Positions 25,325-31,984 of a DNA stretch of 64,000 nucleotides are shown one piece after another. The stretch is from Tessaracoccus antarcticus (GTDB taxonomy: Bacteria; Actinomycetota; Actinomycetes; Propionibacteriales; Propionibacteriaceae). Position 1 is the stretch's first letter. Every line of letters starts with the position of its first letter. Both the position numbers and the translations under genes were made by a program. The stretch is taken from contig NZ_REFW01000001.1 of the NCBI RefSeq assembly GCF_003688855.1, positions 744,001-808,000 of the forward strand. The letters run 5' to 3'. The notes beneath the pieces were generated by a model, which was not told where the DNA came from, searched no databases, and saw only the letters and a list, made by a program, of their open reading frames with translations.

Positions 25325-26112
25325 GCGACGCTGGTGGACCTGCGCTGTTGCTGCCAACGAATGAACCAGAACACCAGCAGGACCGCGGCGGCGGCGAAGG
25401 CCGCCACCGACACTGCAGTGGACTGGGGGTCGCTGGTGCTGCGGCCGATGCCGATCCATGCCAGCCCCCAGGCGAGGGCGGCGGTGACGGTGAAGCGGGG
25501 GCCGAGGCGCAACGTGAACGCGACGCCCAACCCGATGGCCACGATGAGGATGACGACGGCCAACACCTGGTTTCCGACCGTGCCGAGGTCCCACCCGGAG
25601 GACACTCCCGCCGCCGTGACGTTGGCGCAGGTGGCAGCAGTCACCCACCCGAGGTACAGACCGAAGGTGCCGTCGGTGATCACCTTGTCGGCGGTGCCCT
25701 CAGCGGGGTGGCGCTGGAGGATCCCCAGCAGCGATCCCAGGACGACGGCGAGAGCCAGAATCACGATGACGCTCACCCAGATCGCTCCCACCTGCGTCAC
25801 CAGGAGCCACACGGCATTCAGGATCATGGACGCCGCCGCCAACCAGCCGATGGCGCGGTGCCTCGTCGACGTCTTGTTGCGGGGCAGCCACTGCCAGATG
25901 GTGTAGGCCAGCAGGCCGGCGTAGATGATGGACCAGATGGAGAATGCGGGACCGTCGGGTGCCAGCAGTGTTGCATCCGACGCCAGTGCTCCACCGGAGG
26001 ACTCCTGGACACGTGTGCCGATGACCCCGATACCGAAGAGTGTCCCGACGACGCAAAAGATCTCGCTCGCCGTGACTGTGATCTGGCGGGCCAGATCGTT
26101 GGATGAACCCAT
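25321..26112 (-). CDS. TspO/MBR-like multi-pass membrane protein
   Basis: 263 residues with about seven hydrophobic segments, longer than classical TspO (about 160 residues, five segments). The region PAFSIWSIIYAGLLAYTIWQ resembles the conserved tryptophan-rich stretch of the TspO/MBR family, and the later LYLGWVTAATCANVTAAGVS also fits long TspO-like proteins. TspO binds tetrapyrroles and isoprenoids and affects stress and light responses; the ligand here is unknown. ATG 26112 is preceded by GAGGAGG; two further upstream in-frame starts lack such a site. It is first gene of the operon with CPBP and NmrA-like genes. Confidence 0.7.
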   Translation of the reverse strand: MGSSNDLARQITVTASEIFCVVGTLFGIGVIGTRVQESSGGALASDATLLAPDGPAFSIWSIIYAGLLAYTIWQWLPRNKTSTRHRAIGWLAAASMILNAVWLLVTQVGAIWVSVIVILALAVVLGSLLGILQRHPAEGTADKVITDGTFGLYLGWVTAATCANVTAAGVSSGWDLGTVGNQVLAVVILIVAIGLGVAFTLRLGPRFTVTAALAWGLAWIGIGRSTSDPQSTAVSVAAFAAAAVLLVFWFIRWQQQRRSTSVA

Positions 26113-26302
26113 GCTTCCTCCTCTTTCCGTCATGGAAACACTACTGCCCTTCCGGGCGAGGTCCCCCACATGTGGCCGGGGCCAATCGCTCTCCCGTTGT
26201 GCCACCCGCAAGGGTGATACGTAGTGGGCCGCCCATTGCCTACAGTTTTTGGGGTGGACCAGGGCAGGTCCCACGGGCATGTCAACTCTTTGGAGGGAAA
26301 TC

Positions 26303-27346
26303 GTGGCCTACTCAGACCAAGAGCACACCAGTGGCGAATTCGAGGTCTCCGGCGACGGAGCGGGATCGCAGTTGGGCGACGCCAACGAGACGTGGGAGGA
26401 GAGGTTCGGCCCGGGTCCTGACGACCTGGAATCCGAGACGGACATCCTCGGTGACCCGACGGCTGGCACCGACGTGGACTTCGGACAAGCAGCCGGGGTT
26501 GCCGGTGACCGGATCGACGTCGTGGCAGCCAGTGGATGGGAAACCGTGGAGCAGCGGGACACGACGTCCGGCTCCACCACTGACAGGGACAGGACCGAGG
26601 ATCTGAAGAACGAGGCCACACAGGCCGCCTCCGATGCTGGGGATCGCGCACGGGATGTCGCCGGTACGGCGCAGCGGGAGGCAGGCGCCGTGAAGGACGC
26701 GGCTCTTGCGGCCGGGGCAGATGTGGCCGACTCCGTGACGCAGCAGGCTGGCAACGTGGCCCACGAGGTGGGCCACCAGAGCCGCCGACTGATGGATGAG
26801 GGCGTCGCCGAGCTGCAGACTCAGGCTGGCGCAGGGCAGCAACGACTGGCTGAGCTCTCCCGCTCATTTGGCAGTGAACTGCAGGCCATGACGAGCGCCA
26901 CGGAGAACTCCGGCCCCATCACGGATCTGGCGAACAACGCCCAGGTGCTCTTCGACGATGCCGCCAACTGGTTGGAACGCAATGAGCCGGCCGACGTGCT
27001 TGATTCCGTGCGGCGCTACGCCTCGCGGAACCCCTTGACCTTCCTGGCCATCTCCGCCGGTGTGGGCTTCGTGGGTGCGCGGATCGTGCGCGGCCTGCAG
27101 ACCAAGGAACGTGCCCCGCAGCCCGCCCGCGACGTGCCGTCGCAGTACTACGGGTCGCAGACCGCGGCCATCTCTCCAGTGGAGGACCCGGCCTATGCCG
27201 GCGGCCCCCGCTACGGCGGCCAGGACAGGGTCCAGCCCAGTGCCACGCCCGGTGTGTCCATGGAGCCGGAGGGGGGCACCGGGTTCGAGAGTCAGCCGTT
27301 CACGGCGCCCGCACCGACGCCCTACGGTGGTCAGAGGGGCCTGTGA
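26303..27346 (+). CDS. LEA-like helical protein with C-terminal membrane segment
   Basis: 347 residues, start GTG 26303 after GGAGGG. Acidic N-terminus, then about 120 residues of Ala/Asp/Arg-rich 11-residue-like helical repeats (DRARDVAGTAQREAGAVKDA) that look like LEA stress proteins, then a hydrophobic helix NPLTFLAISAGVGFVGARIV near residue 250, and a Pro/Gly/Tyr-rich tail. It is the first gene of a three-gene coupled cassette with a holin-like and a DUF3618 protein, a grouping common in actinobacteria, proposed to act at the membrane under stress. No enzymatic motif. The function is not known to me. A possible -10 TACAGT lies at 26241-26246. Confidence 0.72.
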   Translation: MAYSDQEHTSGEFEVSGDGAGSQLGDANETWEERFGPGPDDLESETDILGDPTAGTDVDFGQAAGVAGDRIDVVAASGWETVEQRDTTSGSTTDRDRTEDLKNEATQAASDAGDRARDVAGTAQREAGAVKDAALAAGADVADSVTQQAGNVAHEVGHQSRRLMDEGVAELQTQAGAGQQRLAELSRSFGSELQAMTSATENSGPITDLANNAQVLFDDAANWLERNEPADVLDSVRRYASRNPLTFLAISAGVGFVGARIVRGLQTKERAPQPARDVPSQYYGSQTAAISPVEDPAYAGGPRYGGQDRVQPSATPGVSMEPEGGTGFESQPFTAPAPTPYGGQRGL

Positions 27347-27831
27347 TGTCCTCTGAGTACCAGGAACGCCCCACGCACGCCGCGGAGATGGGCGTGAGTG
27401 AGACCGACGAGAGCTACCAGCGCTACCGGGCCGAGGACCGCTCCTTGGGTGAGATTGCCTCCGAGGTGCTGGAGAACGCGAGCACGCTGATCCGCCAGGA
27501 GGTGGAGCTCGCCAAGGCCGAGGCCAAGGACGCTGCAGGCAAGGCGGGCAAGGGCGTCGGCATGTTCGTGGGCGCCGCCATCGCCGGCCTTCTCGCGCTC
27601 ATCGCCCTCACGCTCATGCTGTGGTGGGCCTTCGCCGTACTGATCGGCGGAGAGGACCCTGCGCTGGGGTGGAGCGGCCTCATCGTCACCGTGCTGTGGC
27701 TGGTGGTGGCCGGTGTACTGGCCGCACTCGGCAAGAGCGAGTTGGACAAGATCAAGGGTCTCCCGAAGACCCAGGACACCGTCAAGAAAATCCCGAATGC
27801 CGCAACAGGCCACGAGGAGAAGAACCGATGA
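27346..27831 (+). CDS. Actinobacterial holin-X/phage-holin-like membrane protein
   Basis: 161 residues. A soluble N-terminus with a conserved helical stretch (LGEIASEVLENASTLIRQEV) is followed by two adjacent membrane helices (GMFVGAAIAGLLALIALTLM and GWSGLIVTVLWLVVAGVLAA) and a basic tail. This is the layout of the putative superfamily III holin domain, which in actinobacteria is usually a chromosomal stress or envelope protein and not a lysis holin. No endolysin or phage gene lies nearby. Start ATG 27346 overlaps the previous stop (TGATG); GTG 27343 is an alternative. Confidence 0.8.
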   Translation: MSSEYQERPTHAAEMGVSETDESYQRYRAEDRSLGEIASEVLENASTLIRQEVELAKAEAKDAAGKAGKGVGMFVGAAIAGLLALIALTLMLWWAFAVLIGGEDPALGWSGLIVTVLWLVVAGVLAALGKSELDKIKGLPKTQDTVKKIPNAATGHEEKNR

Positions 27832-28511
27832 GCAATCCCGAGGAGATCCGCCGCAGCATCGAGCGCACCCGCGCCGAACTGAGCGACAACGTCAACGCGC
27901 TGGGTGACAGCACCAGCCCCGGCAACATCGCCCGTGGGCAGGTGGACAAGGTGAAGGAGGGTGCTGCCAGTCTGGCGGCACGTGTGTTCGGGGAACCGGA
28001 GGACCCGTACGACGACGGCCTGACCGGGGAAGCCCGCGCCGCCGTGGACCAGGCGCGCGAAAGCGCCGCGGGTGTGGTGGCCGACGCCCGAGGTGCGGTC
28101 GGCGACGCCCCGCAGATGGTGAAGTCCCGGACTCGTGGCAATCCGCTGGCTGCAGGGCTGATCGCGTTGGGCGTCGGCGCCCTGATCGGTGGCCTCATCC
28201 CCACCACCCAGCGCGAGAGGGACGCCGCCCACCAGCTGAAAGAGGCCGCCGAACCCCTGATCGAAGAGGCTCGAGCGATGGCCATGGAGGCGAAGGACAA
28301 CCTCCAGCCGTTGGCGCAGGAGGCCGCCGGGGCGCTCGGCGACGTGGCCAGGGAGGCGGGTGGCCAGGTCAAGCAGGATGCCGCAGCCGCCACCGACCAG
28401 GTTGTTGGCCAGGCGCAGTCCTCGGCCGACACCGTCAGGGGTGACGCGGGCGTCGCCGTTGAGCAGACAAAGGATGATGCCCGCCAGGCCGCACAGGGTG
28501 TCACGAGCTGA
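27828..28511 (+). CDS. DUF3618-family membrane protein with LEA-like tail
   Basis: 227 residues. The N-terminus MSNPEEIRRSIERTRAELSD is the DUF3618 signature. A single hydrophobic helix (NPLAAGLIALGVGALIGGLI) lies near residue 105. A long Ala/Asp/Glu-rich helical tail follows with repeated GDVAREAGGQVKQDAAAATD-like units, similar to the LEA-like repeats of the first cassette gene. It is joined to the holin-like gene by ATGA overlap and followed by a strong terminator. The role is unknown; the helical repeats suggest membrane or protein protection during stress, as inference. Confidence 0.8.
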   Translation: MSNPEEIRRSIERTRAELSDNVNALGDSTSPGNIARGQVDKVKEGAASLAARVFGEPEDPYDDGLTGEARAAVDQARESAAGVVADARGAVGDAPQMVKSRTRGNPLAAGLIALGVGALIGGLIPTTQRERDAAHQLKEAAEPLIEEARAMAMEAKDNLQPLAQEAAGALGDVAREAGGQVKQDAAAATDQVVGQAQSSADTVRGDAGVAVEQTKDDARQAAQGVTS

Positions 28512-28522
28512 CGCAGCGTTGC

Positions 28523-28561
28523 CGAGAGGGCCGTCCCCGCAGAGTGGGGTCGGCCCTCTCG
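28523..28561 (+). terminator. Terminator of the envelope cassette
   Basis: 11-bp perfect stem (28523-28533 with 28551-28561), continued after one mismatch by 4 more G-C pairs (28535-28538 with 28546-28549), 12 nt after the DUF3618 stop. Confidence 0.88.
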
Positions 28562-28624
28562 TCGCGTCGCGGCCCCCGTCACCGCTTCCTCAGGACGATG
28601 CTGGGGCCTCGTCGTGGTGTCCGC

Positions 28625-29359
28625 TCAGCTGAAGGCCTGCGGGACCACGGGAATGGCGTGATCCTCGAGCCACTGGATGAGCGTCGCGCGTTGAGCCAGT
28701 GACGCCTCGTTCAGCACGTTCTTCGGATACGAGAAGTAGTAGTCCTGGAAGGAGGCGCCGGAGCTGGTCGTCGCCTCGGGATCGGCCCCGGACTGGAGAA
28801 GGAGGAGTACCAGGTCTCCGGCATTGACCCGGGCACAGGTGTGGATGACCGCGTCGGAGTTCTCGTCTGCCCCATCGGGGTCAGCGCCTGCCTCGAGCAG
28901 CATCATGAAGACGGGCGCGTCCCGCTGAAGGCAGGCGATCTTCAGCGGCGTGTCGCCCGTCATCGTCTCCCGCACGTCCGGATCCGCCCCCGCGGACAAC
29001 AGCAGTTCCACGAAGCGCACACCGCGGTTGAAGGCTGCGTTGCTCAGTGGCGCCGCCCCGTCCCGGCCCACCAGGTCCGGATCTGCCCCCGCTTCGAGGA
29101 GGCCGGCCATGCCGTCGGCACTGCTGGACATGATCGACCACTGCAGCATGGTGAGGTCCTCGGTGCCACGCGCATCCGGGTCGGCGCCGTCCGCCACCAG
29201 GGTGGCGATCGTGGTCTTGTCCCCACGGGCAACAGCGGTGGCGAGCTTGCGGGCATGTGGCTCGCTGAACCACTTCGCTCCACCGGCGGACCCTGTCACC
29301 GAACCGCATGCGGTCAGGGTCAGGACGACGGTCAACAGCGCGATCACCATTCGGGGCAT
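28625..29359 (-). CDS. Ankyrin-repeat lipoprotein
   Basis: 244 residues. Lipoprotein signal with lipobox LTAC (Cys18), then about five ankyrin repeats recognised by the loop GADPD (VADGADPDARGTEDLTML, LEAGADPDLVGRDGAAPL, LSAGADPDVRETMTGDTPL and others). Ankyrin stacks bind other proteins. As a lipoprotein this one faces the cell-wall side, where it may bind an envelope or secreted partner. The last repeat is replaced by a tail with QRATLIQWLEDHAI. ATG 29359 or ATG 29350 may start it. It stands alone downstream of dnaB with the same orientation. Confidence 0.85.
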   Translation of the reverse strand: MPRMVIALLTVVLTLTACGSVTGSAGGAKWFSEPHARKLATAVARGDKTTIATLVADGADPDARGTEDLTMLQWSIMSSSADGMAGLLEAGADPDLVGRDGAAPLSNAAFNRGVRFVELLLSAGADPDVRETMTGDTPLKIACLQRDAPVFMMLLEAGADPDGADENSDAVIHTCARVNAGDLVLLLLQSGADPEATTSSGASFQDYYFSYPKNVLNEASLAQRATLIQWLEDHAIPVVPQAFS

Positions 29360-29424
29360 GCCGCGTAGTCAAGCACGGACACGACCTCGTCTGTCGAAAC
29401 GGCGAGAACCCTTCGAGGGACTGC

Positions 29425-30783
29425 TCAGAAAGGCGGGTTGGTGAAGCGGCTGTAGTGACCCTGGAAGAGGGAGTCGATCTTTCCGGTCTCGCCGTTGCGG
29501 TGCTTGGCGATGTGGAAGGCCGCCTGGCCGCGTTCTTCGTCGGTGGGGCTCTGCGTGTACATCTCCGGTCGGTGGATCATGAGGACGATGTCGGCGTCCT
29601 GTTCCAGGGAGCCGGACTCGCGCAGGTCGGAGAGCTGCGGGATTCCGTCCTTGCGCTGCTCGGTGTTTCGGCTGAGCTGGCTGAGTGCGAGCACGGGAAT
29701 CTCGAGCTCCTTGGCCAACAGCTTGATCTGTCGCGAGAACTCGGAGACCTCGAGTTGGCGGGATTCGACCTTCTTGCCGGAGCTCATCAGCTGGATGTAG
29801 TCGATGGCGATGAGCTGCAGGTCGTGGCGCTGCTTCAGCCGGCGGGCCTTGGCCCGGATCTCCATCATGGTGAGGTTGGGGGAGTCGTCGATGAACAGCG
29901 GCTTCTTCTCCATCATCACGGACTTGTCCGTGATGCGCTGCCAGTCGGACTCGTCCATCTTGCCGCCGCGGATCTTGTTGAGCGGGATGGAAGCTTCGGC
30001 GCTCAGGACCTTCATGACGATCTCCGTCCGGCTCATCTCCAGCGAGAAGAAGGCGGAGCACAGGTCATGGTGAAGGGCTGCGGCGCGGCAGATGTCGAGC
30101 GCGAACGTGGACTTGCCCACGCCGGGGCGAGCGGCCACGATGATCATCTGACCGGCGTGCAGGCCGTTGGTGATCCGGTCCAGTTCCGTGAAGCCCGTGG
30201 GGACACCGGAGAGGGCGTCGCCGGAGTTGCTGATGGCCTCCATCTCGTCCCACGTGGGCTGGATGAGCTCGGCCAGTGACTTGTAGTCCTCCGACGACTT
30301 GTTCTCCGTCACCTCGTAGAGGGTCTGCTGGGCCTCGTCGACGATCTTGTCCACCTCGCCCTGGCCCATGTAGCCGAGCTGTGCGATGCGGATGGAAGCG
30401 TTGACGAGGCGTCGCAGCACTGCCTTCTCGCGGACGAGTTCGGCGTAGTAGATGGCGTTGGCGGCGATGGAGACACTGGCCAGCAGGTCGTGCAGGTAGA
30501 CAGGGCCACCGATCTTGCCCAGGTCACCCGTCTTCCCGAGCTCGCCCGAGACCGTGATGGGGTCGGCGGGCTCACCGCGACCGTAGAGCGTGACAATGGC
30601 GTCGAAAATGGTCTCGTGGTTGGGGCGGTAGAAGTCGTGGCCACGCAAGGTTTCGACGACGTCGGAGATGGCGTCCTTGCTCATCATCATGGCGCCGAGC
30701 ACGCTCTGCTCGGCAGCAAGGTCCTGGGGGGGTGTGCGGTCCAGTTCGCTGATACTCGCCTCGCTGTACGTCTCCGCAGCCAC
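29425..30783 (-). CDS. dnaB: Replicative DNA helicase DnaB
   Basis: Hexameric 5'-3' helicase that unwinds DNA at the replication fork. 452 residues, full length, no intein. N-terminal primase-interacting domain (DLAAEQSVLGAMMMSKDAIS), linker, then RecA-like motor: Walker A ARPGVGKSTFALD near residue 221, SLEMSRTEIVMKVLSAEA (H1a/H2 region), Walker B LIAIDYIQLMSS, and RNTEQRKDGIPQLSDLRESG (H3) with DIVLMIHRPE. GTG 30783 is preceded by AAGGGGGG. A -10-like TAACCT sits at 30837-30832. The usual actinobacterial neighbour rplI is absent. A DnaA-box cluster begins 106 bp upstream of the start, which may link its expression to DnaA. Confidence 0.96.
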   Translation of the reverse strand: MAAETYSEASISELDRTPPQDLAAEQSVLGAMMMSKDAISDVVETLRGHDFYRPNHETIFDAIVTLYGRGEPADPITVSGELGKTGDLGKIGGPVYLHDLLASVSIAANAIYYAELVREKAVLRRLVNASIRIAQLGYMGQGEVDKIVDEAQQTLYEVTENKSSEDYKSLAELIQPTWDEMEAISNSGDALSGVPTGFTELDRITNGLHAGQMIIVAARPGVGKSTFALDICRAAALHHDLCSAFFSLEMSRTEIVMKVLSAEASIPLNKIRGGKMDESDWQRITDKSVMMEKKPLFIDDSPNLTMMEIRAKARRLKQRHDLQLIAIDYIQLMSSGKKVESRQLEVSEFSRQIKLLAKELEIPVLALSQLSRNTEQRKDGIPQLSDLRESGSLEQDADIVLMIHRPEMYTQSPTDEERGQAAFHIAKHRNGETGKIDSLFQGHYSRFTNPPF

Positions 30784-30888
30784 GAAACGCCCCCCTTCTC
30801 CACGACCGCACCTGACGGGCGATCGAAGGCAAGGTTAGCCCAGACGCACTGACATTTTGACCTCCCCGGCCGGTCGCTCGTGACGATG

Positions 30889-31285
30889 TGTGGACAACAC
30901 TGTGGACGACCTGTGGACAGATTCAGCAGCCTGCCTCACGGCCTGTGGAAGAAGTCCCATGAGCTGTCCGGCATGACGATCACAACTCGTTTTTCTCCTT
31001 GCTGACCCCCTGTGGATGGCGTTCTCCACAGGAGCCGGAACACGTTGGACAGCCAGGCAACAAGCGGATCGCGGAGAAGGCACCGGGGTGGAAATCTCGT
31101 GCAGATTGCTCCGCGAATAGGGCATGACTAGTGGCAATGCCCGTTGGCCCGGCCTTTGTGGGCCCCCGCTGGGGGGCGTGCCGTCCGTGGTGTATCGAAG
31201 GGCCCGTGCGGTGGGCGTGAGGGGCGCGCACGCCAGCCCTCGTCCACCGATCTGTCCACAGAAAAATGCCCTCATCTGTGGACAA
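30889..31285. repeat. Cluster of DnaA-box-like sequences
   Basis: Two exact actinobacterial DnaA boxes (TTGTCCACA, both on the minus strand) at 30889-30897 and 31277-31285. One-mismatch copies are TCGTCCACA at 30901-30909 (minus), CTGTCCACA at 30912-30920 (minus), TTCTCCACA at 31022-31030 (plus) and CTGTCCACA at 31252-31260 (plus). Weaker copies occur near 30944 and 31011. The first three are spaced 11-12 bp, so they face the same side of the helix. Cooperative DnaA binding is plausible. It is not oriC by context, since dnaA and dnaN are absent. Confidence 0.65.
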
Positions 31286-31299
31286 GTGACTCCCGATGC

Positions 31300-31328
31300 T
31301 TGTCGAAAGTACCCCCCAGGGGTATAGT
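31300..31328 (+). promoter_or_regulatory. csoR promoter with CsoR-type copper operator
   Basis: TTGTCG (31300-31305), 17 bp, TATAGT (31323-31328). The spacer and -10 carry the inverted repeat TACCCCCCAGGGGTA (31310-31324), with GC-run half-sites like known CsoR operators. Apo-CsoR bound here would block the promoter; Cu(I) would release it. Confidence 0.8.
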
Positions 31329-31350
31329 GCACAGTGGAAGTGAGGGACGC

Positions 31351-31677
31351 ATGGACAACGAACTGGCAGCTGTCGCCCCGGCGGTGGCCACCCCGGCGCA
31401 GCACGGCTACACACCCCAGAAGCAGGCCTACCTGAGGAGGCTGCGGCTCATCGAGGGCCAGGCCCGCGGCATTGCCCGCATGGTGGAGAACGACGAGTAC
31501 TGCATCGACGTCCTCACCCAGATTTCCGCTGTCACCAGTGCCCTGAAGGCGGTGTCCCTGGGACTCCTGGAGGACCACCTCGAACACTGCGTGGTCAACG
31601 CTGCCCGCGAGGGCGGGGACGTGGCCGAGGAGAAGATGCACGAAGCCATGCAGGCCATCAGACGGCTTGCCAAGTGA
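31351..31677 (+). CDS. csoR: Copper-sensing repressor CsoR
   Basis: Cu(I)-responsive all-helical repressor of copper efflux genes, 108 residues. The ligand triad Cys51, His76, Cys80 has the CsoR spacing (25 and 4 residues). RRLRLIEGQARGIARMV is the conserved alpha-1 region of the CsoR/RcnR family. Start ATG 31351 follows GAGGGA. It is first gene of csoR-copZ-copA, whose promoter carries an operator-like repeat, giving autoregulated control of copper export. The C-H-C set and the downstream copper genes make a copper sensor much more likely than a nickel or formaldehyde sensor of the same family. Confidence 0.92.
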   Translation: MDNELAAVAPAVATPAQHGYTPQKQAYLRRLRLIEGQARGIARMVENDEYCIDVLTQISAVTSALKAVSLGLLEDHLEHCVVNAAREGGDVAEEKMHEAMQAIRRLAK

Positions 31678-31714
31678 ACAGTCCCACCAGGGGCCCGACG
31701 AAAGAGGAAGAGCA

Positions 31715-31924
31715 ATGATTTCCAGGTACATCATCACGGGTATGACCTGCGGCCGCTGCGCCGCGCACATCACCGAGGAGGTCTCCGAACTCGACGGCGT
31801 GACCGGCGTCAATGTCAGCTACGACAGCGCCAGCATGCTTGTGGAGTCCGAGGAACGGCTCCCGTTCGACGCCATCATCGAGGCCGTTGCAGAGGCAGGC
31901 GAGTACTCCGTCGTCGAGGCCTAG
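31715..31924 (+). CDS. copZ: Copper chaperone CopZ (heavy-metal-associated domain)
   Basis: 69-residue ferredoxin-like HMA domain with the metal motif GMTCGRC (Cys12, Cys15). It carries Cu(I) in the cytoplasm and passes it to the N-terminal domain of CopA and perhaps to CsoR. A strong ribosome site (AAAGAGGAAGAG) precedes ATG 31715. It lies 37 bp after csoR and 60 bp before copA. Confidence 0.93.
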   Translation: MISRYIITGMTCGRCAAHITEEVSELDGVTGVNVSYDSASMLVESEERLPFDAIIEAVAEAGEYSVVEA

Positions 31925-31984
31925 GTCATCTCCGACCGATCGGTCGGCCACCCACCCACCCACAGTGAAATCAGGGAACAACGC

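Larger units (their letters stand above)
30784..31350. other. 567-bp divergent region between dnaB and csoR
   Basis: No gene is supported here. From left to right: the dnaB ribosome site and a weak promoter, the DnaA-box-like cluster (30889-31285), then the csoR promoter with its operator. Short AT-rich patches (CATTTTGA, CGTTTTTCTCC, GAAAAATG) lie among the boxes. Confidence 0.7.

Noticed and set aside
27346-27831. Phage holin as sign of a prophage
   Set aside because: No endolysin, terminase, integrase or capsid gene nearby; the domain is common in actinobacterial chromosomes.
30840-31350. Chromosomal replication origin
   Set aside because: DnaA boxes are present, but dnaA, dnaN, recF and rpmH are absent, and no long AT-rich unwinding element is seen. 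Kept only as a DnaA-box cluster.
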